64,000 nt of DNA from Scolanthus callimorphus (Eukaryota > Cnidaria > Anthozoa > Actiniaria > Edwardsiidae), in assembly GCA_033964015.1 (NCBI GenBank), contig CM066913.1, forward strand, positions 29,600,790 to 29,664,789, given 5' to 3'. Within the stretch, counting starts at the first letter, position 1, and each line of letters starts with the position of its first letter. Under the pieces are notes generated by a model. The model made no database searches, had not been told where the DNA came from, and was given only the letters and a program-made list of their open reading frames with translations. A program made the translations under genes and the position numbers. Positions 36,501 to 48,700 of the stretch are shown piece after piece.

Positions 36501-39500
36501 TAGCTGTGGAGGTGGTATGTATAGACGATGGTAACAGGGAGAAACTGCCCTTGAACAGACTAAGGCCTCTACCAGAGATTTTCGCAACTCTTCCTTGCCA
36601 AGCCCTGTGCTGCGCATTGTCTGATATACAGCCAATCAGGACATCGAAGACAAAGCAAGGTGAGTGGTCGACTACGGACGTACGTCACCAACATGTTTTA
36701 TACGCCAGTGTTAAGGTTACTGAGAACCTTCGCGGCACGCCCTCGGTAAAACATCATACACGTCCTTATTTTGACCAAACATGCCAACCTATATATCTTT
36801 GGAAAGCTTATAGAATGGACTAGCGGTCTATGGCAAAAAGAAATAACTTATAGATAAATGTAATTTTTTTGAGCATTGATTAAATAATTTGGTGTGACAT
36901 TTTAACGAGCTAACGCCGTCAACCTGCTGGACCATGACACCCAAGTAACATATTGCTTTAAAGAAGCAGTGTCACGATTTTAGCACACTTTTGGAGATGT
37001 AAAAAATCATACAAATAACTGATGAATAGCCAAAATACTAGTCTAGGTTTGTTAAATAGCCCTTTAACTACAAATCGATCATGATTGTAGGCTTCATGGA
37101 CCTATTACAGAGTGGATGGAAACAGATTGCAACTATGGGTTTTTGAAATCTTGTCAGGATGACAAGTTTTCAAAGTTTCAATTTATATCAAAATGTGCTT
37201 GTAAATCGGTACTCTTGCCGCAAACACTTGCCTACATTGGCTATGAGGCTAATACCACGTGATATAAGTGACTTAGGGATGATTGCATACAAATTTAGAG
37301 CTGTATTTATAAATTTATTCAAACGACCGTGACACAGCCCCTTTAATCCTTAAGGCCTGGTTTCCATATAGTCGTATCTGTCGCATCAGTCGACCGTGAA
37401 ACAATGGAAATTGGAATTATTCTTTTGTTTCACGGGTGACTGATACGACAGATACGACAGATAAGACTATATGGAAACTAGACTTAAGGTGTTTCTCAAA
37501 AATCGTGTCTGCGTTTTTTTTATGTTCTTTAGTTCAAAAGTTATGGAACTTTTAATTCTTTAGAGAGTAAATATTTTATAAAAATTGGACCTTCGATATT
37601 TGAGAGTTTAAAAGTATTGGTTATTGCGCTCTTGTTGACCCTTTTCTTTCTAATAATTTATTAATAACTTGTCTTTGTCAGGTAATTCAATATGGGACGA
37701 GAGGGCCATTGCATGGCTAAAGAACAAGGTCTCAGGTACCAAACTCCAAGCCTACCCTTCGACTACTTGTAACGGTGCGCTCCTTACAGTGCAGCTATAC
37801 CAGTCAACACCAGGAACTAAGGGTACTTCAAAGGACACAGGGGTTCCAGGAACTCTACCTGGACTGCAGTTCAGTATCTCACATCAAATGATCAATGCGG
37901 GGCTCGCACAACTTGTTCAGCCGATAGTCCAAGGAACGTCTAGCCCTATGCCAAGCCCTGCGTCAGTGTCAAGTGAAGAGGAAAAGGTATCCTCGTCAGC
38001 TACTCATCCGGAAGTTACTACTGCACAAGAACTGAACAGCAAGGCCGCGGTCAATGCAAGCGGCCTTGGCAAAGTCGATAATAAATTCGATTTTTCAAGC
38101 TCTGCAGCGGCGTCTGAGGACGCACCTCACACGGGAGATGCAACTAATCAATTCGATTTTTTAAGCTCTTCAGCGGCGTCTGAGGTCGTACCCCACACGG
38201 GAGATGCAGGTGTGACGAGTGATAGTCGGATAGATACATTTCATGAGAGAGCTGGTAATTGTATTGGTAACATCAGTGTATCAGATCAAGTTGCTGTGGA
38301 TAAGGAACCAAGCATCAGACGCTCCCCGGACGGCAGCAGTGTCATAGAAGGTACGCAACAACAATAGATAGATACATATAGATACAGATAGATACAGATA
38401 GATACAGATAGATACAGATAGATACAGATAGATACATATAGATACAGATAGATACAGATAGATACAGATAGATACAGATAGATACAGATAGATACAGATA
38501 GATACAGATAGATACAGATAGATACAGATAGATACAGATAGATACAGATAGATACAGATAGATACAGATAGATACAGATAGATACAGATAGATACAGATA
38601 GATACAGATAGATACAGATAGATACAGATAGATACAGATAGATACAGATAGATACAGATAGATACAGATAGATACAGATAGATACAGATAGATACAGATA
38701 GATACAGATAGATACAGATAGATACAGATAGATACAGATAGATACAGATAGATACAGATAGATACAGATAGATACAGATAGATACAGATAGATACAGATA
38801 GATACAGATAGATACAGATAGATACAGATAGATACAGATAGATACAGATAGATACAGATAGATACAGATAGATACAGATAGATACAGATAGATACAGATA
38901 GATACAGATAGATACAGATAGATACAGATAGATACAGATAGATACAGATGACGTGACAGAAACAATACGACATACGCCAACTCAAGCGTGGTCGAAGTAG
39001 TCAGACAAACAAAAAGTTCCGATCCTTACGACTACGACAACGACGTTCTTACGACTTTAATTTCGTCTACGAAATTTTTGATTCAGACCTGATTCTGACG
39101 GCTCTTACGAGTACGAGTACGACGCTAGTTTGAACTACTGGCAAATATTTTGGATGACGTAATCATATAAGAGTCATATTTTTGGTTTTGCTGAGCAGCA
39201 GGCATATGGGGCATGATTTACGTTATCTATTTTTCATTCTATTCATCTCATCGAACAATAGAACAATAGCATAAGTAATAAGAACAATAGAGACCATAGC
39301 TGTTGATTATCGTAAAACATGACGCAGGGGCAGGGGCTTCAAGACATTAGAAAAATAGTCAAGAAAAACAAACAAGCAATGAAGTACAGAGACCTCTAGT
39401 CTACAGTCTCGGTAACACCAAAAATAATCCAGTATTTCTAATCTTTCCTGTGACTTTAAAGCGGATTTCAGATGACTGTCGTGAGTAATTCGCAATTACT

Positions 39501-42500
39501 TTGTAATTGCTCCTATAGGTTTTATTCAGAATTTGTGTAATTACTTTGCGATTGGTTTCACTACAGTCATATGAAAACCGCTGTATCCAATAAATTTGTA
39601 ATTTGCTCTGCCTTTGCATTGAGCCCTCTTGGCAAACAGGACACATGAAGCTTACTTATGTTGTTTGTGTTTACTCCAGGCGAGGAGTCCCAGCCCGCTT
39701 GTCTGAGGGTAATGATGGCCGAGGTAGCGTCCCCTAGTGAGTTCTTTGTCCACCTGATCACCCCTGAGGCTGGGCTGCTAGACGTTCTGATGGATGAGAT
39801 ACAGGTCTTCTATAATGGTAAGGGTGTGAACTGCTCTCGCCAAAGTATGACAAGGATAATTTATTTATTTAGAGGCTTCCACCACGCTCAGAAACAAAAT
39901 ACGAGGACAAACAAATACAGGACGCGGACGTGACGAGGGGTAAGCGAACGGACACGAGATCCCGGCGAGGCTTCCCCCAACACAAAAAAGTTGACATACG
40001 ATTAACGATTTACATATACTGAGTAATTTGTATTGAATTATAAAAAGCAAAATAATCTAGCAGCAGTTCATATTGTAGGATCTACAGTTGGGGCATATGG
40101 ATGTCCATGTCCTGACTCTGTCTAGGTGTCAAATTCCAATTCCAGTTTACAAAAATATAGCTTTGTGATAAGGAGACGAGATAATTCCAATCATTTATAT
40201 TCTTATACCGTGTTGCACTGATACAGCCAATCAGAATGCAGTATATACCGCCAAGTGGTACAAAATACTATAAGTTATACAATGCTTTCTCAGGGCCTAC
40301 CAGGGAATATCCCATTCACCATATGCATTTCCTTTACAAGCTCACTCTTCCTAAGAGTGTGAATCAGAGAATACAGTAATCAGACAGTACATTGACAAAA
40401 ATTCTCCCATAGAAGAAACGTGAAGTGGGTGTATTACTTACCCTTTAGATAATTACTGTTGGGGTTTTGGGACTGAGAGGTTAAAAGAGATTTACCTCAC
40501 AAAATGGCAACCATTATTCCAGCTGTAGTGAGCTGGCTGAAAAAGAGTTATAATTTGTCCCTTAAATAGTAGCATGAAATTCGCGTTATTTTCCATCTCT
40601 ATCCCAAACGCACTCACCGCATACCCGTTATTATGGGAATGAAATGCATTAACGAGAAACTGCGCTGCTGTAATCTAACTGTTGATGAATGCAATATATA
40701 AATCATTCTGGAGCTTTGAGGTACAGTGTGCCCATCGCTTTCCTATCTGCTGACTTTGCTTATGGGCCTTCAGAATACAAACTGAGTTTTTTTTCGCGTT
40801 TTCCAGGTTCAGATTCCACCGTGCTGGCAGACTACAGGTTGGGGATTGGTGACTACTGTTGCGCAAGATTCAGTGATGATCAGAAATGGTATAGGGCACA
40901 GGTACATGACGTTAAGGTGACCCCAGTGGAGGGGGGACAGGGGGAAAATGACCTCAAGGCTGATATCGAGGTTCTCTATATTGACTTTGGGAATATGGAA
41001 TGGCGGCCAATCAGCGAGACGAGGCCCTTGTTAGCGAGGTTTATGATGATTCCAGGGTTTGCTGTCAAGTGTCGTCTGGCTGGCGTGCAACCTGCCGTTA
41101 GTGAAGGTGAGAAGAGAAACAAAGACAGCTATTATCAGAAATCCAATCGGCATCAGTTCGCGATAGAGCAGATTTCGTATGACTGTGAAAAGTGCCGCGA
41201 CACGGCGCGGTACTGTCGCGGTGGCGGTACGGAACCTGGTCTGCTGTAGATACCGAATGAAATCGCATAGTCGCGGTACGGTCGCGGCGCCGTACAACTT
41301 TGTCGCGGCACTTTCCACAGTCATACGAAATCTGCTATAGACTCATAACCAGTCGTTACTTGTGTTTCTTTCTAGTGCGTTTTGCGTGACTGGACTGTTA
41401 ACGAAATTGCGTTACTTCTTAGGCGCGCAAAGGATTATAGGAAGGGTAGCCTGTGTAATAAGCTTTTCCCGTGGGTTTCAGAAGTCAGAGAAACGTACGG
41501 AAAATCTCTCGCACTTCTTTTCTCTGACACTAAAACTTCTTGCAAATGCTTCAGCTACCGATACGCAGGCTTTAGAAAAGCACCGCGCGCTTTGGAGAGA
41601 ACAACAAGCGACAGGGTACTAGTCTAAGTTAGCGAGTGTCTTTTTCTTCTTTGTTTCATTTGGGAGCCTATTTTTGCCTCACTTAATTCCTCTCTATTCG
41701 CTAGCAGCGGTCACGACGGGTAAGACCCTGTTGTGTGTGCCTCATTCGGGTGATCGTAACAGTATACTTAACAATTAGTCGCCGAAGACGACGTAAATAT
41801 CGGCGAATACTTCGTCTCGGTGACTGTTCGCCGCTATTTACGGAGCCTGAAGGCGACAATTTTTTTTTAGTATAATTACTCAAGTGACTTAGGATTTTCG
41901 ACAACAAATTCGCGATTGTTTTAATTTCTCATATAATAAAGTGCGCGCCGATCCCCAATGCTTTCAATGTTATATTCACCCATAGGTGAGTATACCAAAA
42001 TATGACGAACGACTCGACCAATCAGCGCGCGGAATGGCTTGAGTAATTATACTAAAATACAAAGGAGATGAATAGTGGTGGACATATACCGAGACGCGAA
42101 GCATCGAGGTATACACCTAATTCAAGGTTGCTTTGGGAATTGGTCTTCGGTCTTCGATCTTCGAAATCCATTGTTTGGTGGTCACTCATGCAAAGAATCG
42201 CAACTTGTTTTCCTCGCTTCGACGACTAAAGCCTAAAGCAACCTTTATTGAATTATGTGTATATACTATCCTGTCACTGTTTATCGACCCTGAGGGGAAA
42301 AGTTGTTTTAGTATCAACCAAATCATTTGGATAAAATACTGTATGGAATTATTCTCAATTTTGCCTGGAAACGGCTGCGATTGACGCCGAAACTCGGGTG
42401 CGACAGAGCCTGCAGTTTCAATACGTTATGCATAATTAAAATATCTAATTTTGCTTTGTAGATTTTTTTAGGGATATTACCTGGATATCCTTTATACAAA

Positions 42501-45500
42501 AAATAATATACTCATAGGTTTTCCAGTCGCGCCTAAGTAGGAACTTTCTCTTCGAAAAGACCTAGCCATCCACTCCATTGTTATTGTTTTCATTGGGTAG
42601 AAATTTCAAAATAACCATTCGCATGCAAACTCCCATTCTTCAATTACGTTTCTTGAGCCCACTATATGCGCACGCATATCTACAGACGTTTTCCGCTGAT
42701 ATTATTTGAGCCCCCCCAGCGGAAAACGTCGCTGTAGATATGCGTGGGCTCAAGAAACCGTCAGCAAACTGTCGGTTGTGGACGGCGGCAAAACAAAGCG
42801 AGTTTCGACCCAGCGCAGAGGTATCTTTTCCTCGCGAACCTCAGCCAGCGAAATGCAGAGAAAAGAGGCCTCTGCTAGCAGGGAACAATTACCGAATCCA
42901 ATCGAAAATATTGCACTAACATCCTAAATCAGCCGATGGAAATGGATGCTTTCTCAGAATCGGTATGTTGCTAGGCTGACAAAATAGCGGCTGACTGAGG
43001 GTCTTTAACGTTTTTGTTTTGAGTTTAAATTAAATGGTATGTTTCCCAGATGATGTCACCACGACTGAACCAGGTACCAAGACTACCGGATCACGCAACA
43101 TGGAGAATGATTCCAAAGAGAACATACCAAATGTCCCAGAGTCTACTATACCCTCAACAGCTATTAAAGATCAAACTCCAGCAACCAAGAAAGAAGAGGA
43201 AAAAGATAATAAAAATTCCAAGGTACCTGGTAGAGCAGTCCCTAACCCTCTAATCCGGCCATCTCGTGGACGGGGTAGGAAGAAGAAGTTGGTGATAGAT
43301 GAGAACACTGTAATGCGGGCCGCCGGAGATGAGTCCTATGATAGTGACATGAGTGAGTCAGGGCTGCTGATTGATCTACCTGACAAGGAAGGGACAACTG
43401 GTACAAGTAAGAGTGACGGATCTGTCAAGGATGAAAAGGCGTCAGCGTTACCGGTTAGTAAAGATTATAATGTTATTCAGGGTTCGAAATTAAAAAATAA
43501 TCAAAGCCGTACTTTTATGCCTTTAACCAACATTATAAGTGTAACTTAATAAAACATTCTAGGCGTGAATCCTTTAGGAAAACCACAGAAAAACAAAAAG
43601 CACAGCCTAAGCGAAAGAAGTGAAAATATAAAAACGAATATTTACGCCTGTATCAGGGGAATAGTCGAAATCGTTACTTTGCTGCTAAATAGGCACCGCG
43701 TGCGGTTCTTTTTCTTTAAAAGACCCTGAGTCCGATGGGTGTGACAATATTATTATTGGTTTGTTGTGTTTATTTAATAGACCTACGGTAAGAAACTTTC
43801 AAAATAACACCTTAGTTTGCCTTCCTGACTATATATCACTTGAACCAGTTTTACACCAAAGGATGGATTAAAATTCCATGATATTTAAACGGACTGAATT
43901 CATTACTGTTACCGTTAACCTCATTAGCAAAGACTTTTATGGGATACAAAACTACATGGACACAGAGCCTTCAAGTGTGACAGTTTAACTAGTGTTTGGT
44001 CCCTCTTACCAATGATTTTAAGCTGTTTTTCTCAGACTGTGTTCTATTAGCGTGATTTTTCCAGTAAGAGTGACGGCTTTGGAGAGGCCTGCATGCGTAT
44101 TTTTGACAATTTGCTGACGTTAATTTGTTTCGAGCCTGTTAGCTAGTATGCAACAAGTAGTTGTTCAGACAAACTATTTAGAAAACATAATTGATCCATG
44201 TGGTGTTACCTTTATAAGGAGAAATACCTGGTCCCTAGTCCCGACAAGGAATCACCACGACCAGTCCCTGAACCTGAACCTGAGTCTGAAGCGAAGGAAA
44301 AACGGGCGTGGTCTCCTGAGGCGACAGAGCTGTTCAAAGGTCTGACGGGAGATGACAAGTCACTAATGGGGCTGATGGTACCATGGAACCCACATATATA
44401 CCAGCAGGTCAGGGGAAAAGATATCCTAGTGATGTGTTGCCGTTTGACCATTGGTCCTGATGGACCTCCCGTATCATTGTATCATTTACTTAACTTTACT
44501 TTTACTTTGGAAGATACTGGGCGCGTTAGAAACTCCGAATGGCATTATCTTCAATTCATAAAGTCCTCAAGTAAAACCTTTCTTTGCTTTTTGAGCAATT
44601 CTATTATACTTGTTTCGTTTCTTCGTCCCCTTTGTCGCGTTTTATCTAGTAATTTCATTTGGCTTGCTCGGAAAGGCAAAACTTGCCGAATGTCATTCTT
44701 TTACATTCATTACATTACATTTCATTACATTACATTACATTACATTTCATTACATTACATTACATTTCATTACATTACATTACATTACATTTCATTACAT
44801 TACATTACATTTCATTACATTACATTTACATTTCATTATTTTTTATGGAAGATCGTCTTTTTTATTTTCCTTTTTGAGCATTGTTTTGCTTTTCGCGTGT
44901 TATCTCACAGCAATTTCATTATGCTCGCTCGGAAAGGCGAAACTGTATGCCTTCTTTCTTTAGATATTGCTGCTAAAAACGGTCCATCGCAAGCTGACCC
45001 TACGGACGAATAATCAAGAGCTACTGAGTTTAAGTTACTCGACTATCGTTTGTGTTTCAGGTATTTTGTTCAATGGCGCCCGTAAGTAGCTCCCCGCCGG
45101 TGGATATCACGTATCGTAGACCCATCCTAGCACTACAGCTGTACGATACGACAGAAGACGAGGACATCCATATTAACCAAGTGTTACTCGACACGGGCCT
45201 GGCGGAGCCGTGTGAGGATGAGGTGGATCCTACGACAGGCTACTACGACAATAACCATGGTGGGCGATTCATTTAACAGTTTCAAACTATATTCACACCC
45301 ACTCCTCTTTATTCCACAAGCCACAGGGGGCATGTGGAATAAAAATTCATTAATGATAATGATCATAAGGTCAATGGACAGTTGCAAATATATATATATA
45401 TATATATACATATGGCTCAATCTGCAGACAGTACTGTTTCGCCCTTTGTGGGCTCATCAGTGCAGAACAGAGTAGAGGAAAATGAGACTGAACCTCAGCT

Positions 45501-45667
45501 ATGATAACAATGTAACAAGGCAAATTAAGAGGTTCACTGTGTCATGCCAGAGTGCTCAAACTACAAAGTAGTGGGCTATGCATAATGCTAAAAGCAATGA
45601 CACAATCTCAAAAAGAGTGCTCAACAAAACAAAAAGTTAAGGAGCTTAAATATACATATGGCTCAAT

Positions 45668-45702
<35 letters not shown>

Positions 45703-48700
45703 CACCCCTGTTAAGGCCGTGTTACACGAGGCAATTTTTCTTGCAACTCGCAACGCAATATTTGTTGCGTTGCGAGTTGCAGCGAAAAGCGCGCGTGTAA
45801 CATCCCCCTGCAATGCAATATTTTGTTGCGTTGCGAGTTGCAGAAACTTAGAACCGAGCTCTACTTTTCGCAAAGTGGCGAGACAAGTTGCTACGTGTAA
45901 CATGTCTTGGCAATTTATCACGCAATGGGTCCATGAATGAGCCAATCCGCGCGCTTGATTTTGATAGTGCCACTGTAATTTATAATTTTCCATGCAGGCG
46001 CATTGCAGGTTGCAAAAAATATTGCAAGCGTGTAACATCCTGCGGCAACTCGCAATGATTTTTTATTCGTCATCGCTGCGTTGCGAGTTGCAAGAAAAAT
46101 GGCCTCTGGAGCTAAGCGCAGCTGCGTGCATAATAACCACGTGCTTGCCGCGTGATAGTGATTGTACTTGACATGTAGCAGAAATAATCAAGTCACGTGA
46201 TCAATGAGTGATGGCTTATGGCTGATTTACACGCTGCGATTTATCGGGCTATCGTTTATGATAGGCCATGTCTATTTGGACTTATTGCAGTCATGTGAAA
46301 TTCGCACTCTTTACATCTATAATATTTCGTAGCCGAAGTCGCCAAGAAGGTCAAAGTAACCATTAACGAGCTGGAAAACATCGCTGACAGGATAACACGA
46401 CCTGGTATGTAGCAAAATGGGTGAACGAAACTTGGACGTCATTCTAAATTTCTACTGGTACATTGTAACCTGTCCAGAGGAAGAGTATTTTTTTATAATA
46501 ATGACGTTGTCCTGACCTTGGCGTTCTTGTTCAGCATTTTTGAAATGACGTGTACGTGGCTCGCTGACGTTCTTATCGTGTTCAACTGGTTGGACACTCT
46601 TGTTCAATATGCGCGTTTAACAAATGTTGAACCAAATGATGCTAACATTGGTTTGGTCCTAGCTTTAGCCTACTTAAACCGATGGTGCACATAGCACTCA
46701 ATGGACGATTCCAGCTCTAAGCGCGCGCTCTTCTTTATTCAGAAATGACCAAGCCGTGTCCCACAACTACCAGTTTGTTCGACAAATATCCTACATCTAC
46801 CGACATGCAGCGCACGCGTGCGTTATAGCTGGAATCGTCCATTGAATTCTTTTGAATTGCTTCTTACCAGGTAGTCCCGATAGTAGTGGGTCCGAGAGTG
46901 CGACAGAGGAGGAGTACAGAGTATGGAACCCGATGATGGAAGACTATCGATCATCACGAAACGCCTACCGTACAGATATAGATGATGCAGAGATCGCTAT
47001 ACTAGGATACAGTAAGTAGACGATACTGTTGTACAATCCCTCGTATGCCTATGGTCCTTTAGCCTGCGAAAGCCAACACCACTTGGCGCTCGTCAAAAGA
47101 TACTCACAAAGAGGCGTCTGCGCGCTCAAACCAAACATTCCATACTGATGACGTATTTTGATCTGGTCAAAAGAATTACATGGCCAATTGACTATTTGAT
47201 AATTAATTTTTTATAGAACTCAAAGTATTTATAGAAAGGAATTCAAACCAAACGGCAAATGATGCAACAAAGTTAAATTGGCCACGTAATTCTTTTGACC
47301 AGATTTGGGTTAAAATAAGTCATCAGTATGGGATGTTTGGCTTCAGCGCACATCACTCCTTGGCGAGAGTCTTTTTCGGTGAGCATTAAGTGGTGGCGGC
47401 TTTCGCAGGCTAATGTTCCTTTAGACCTGGTTTACACTGGTTCTGGAGGCGTGTTTCAGGTTGCGCTGTAGAGACTATACTCGTCTGAATTACTAAAAAT
47501 ATAGTTGAAACCTCCTGTAAATATGCGTCTGTCAGAGTTCCAAAGAAGCGAACCGTAGTGGAGCTTTGCTTGCGTTCTAAATGACGCTTTTGACGATTCG
47601 AGAGGGACTTGGTTCAACACGCTGTGTACGACATTGGTGTGTTGCCCCCCCCCCCCCCCCCCCCCCATCCACCGCTTTACATGGGAAAGCTGATAGATCC
47701 ACCCCGTGAAAACTTTAAAGTGCATAACATCCCTCAGAGGAGAGAACATTGACTGAAAAATAAGAATTACGGAATTCTGTCTCCATACCTTTTTTGATAC
47801 ACGAGATATGTGAGATCAATGATTTGTGCAAATTACGTTTTGATGACGTGGCGAGAGGTGTTGTTTAAGACAGAACTCTCTAACTTGTCAATAAATCTTC
47901 CTATACCAGCAGTTTTCATACACAATGAGAAGTCAGATACACGTTATTCATGCAAAAACTGGATTATAATCGAACTGACTGATATTGGCATGTATATGTT
48001 CCACCTTTCGCCACGTCATCAAATTTCATAAAACATTGATCTTACATATCTCGTTAACCAATAAAGATATGGAAACAAAAAAATTGGCATTCTTATTTGT
48101 TCAAGCACAACTTTCAATCCACGTTCTCTCCTCTCAGGGGTGAGGTCAAAACGCATTTTTAATACAGTGGAACTTCAAAATGTGATAGAGCCGATTTCAC
48201 ATGACTGGGGTAAACCAAACACCGATTCTGAACAAAACGTATAGGAGTAAACACAAAGTTATTGTGAATTACTCACGACACTCATCTGAAGTCCACTCTA
48301 TCAGGCCGTAAATGCAATACACAATGACAAACATGCTCATTCTCATTACTTGTCTTTAGAATCCCGAGATCTCAAAGTTTGCAAGTATTTTAAATCAAGT
48401 ACATCGACATGTTGGAGAGGAGACAACTGCCCCTTTTTACATTTAAAGCAAGGTACGCGTTACTTAACTAGTTTTTGTTCTTGTTAATTTTTTGTTTCTT
48501 GTCTTAGATTAACGCAAAAGTGAACAATATAAATCTAAAAAAAATCTCAAAATATAAATCTCAAAACCAAAGCTATATATTTCGGAAAGGCGCAGCGTGA
48601 GTCAACGAATTTAAATGTAATGTGATCTTATTAGATGTTTTATCGTGTTATACGGTCGGATATTTTACGATATTTTGACGTATTTTTTTATTTTTTTTAT

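Noticed and set aside
38281..38985. Two long minus-strand reading frames (234 and 212 residues) with an SICIYLYLSV-type repeat
   Set aside because: They are the GATACAGATA satellite read in different frames; an unbroken repeat gives open frames on one strand without being a gene.
44610..44963. Long open frames after exon 12
   Set aside because: They run through the CATTA microsatellite and past a splice donor at 44408; phase and Tudor homology end the exon there.
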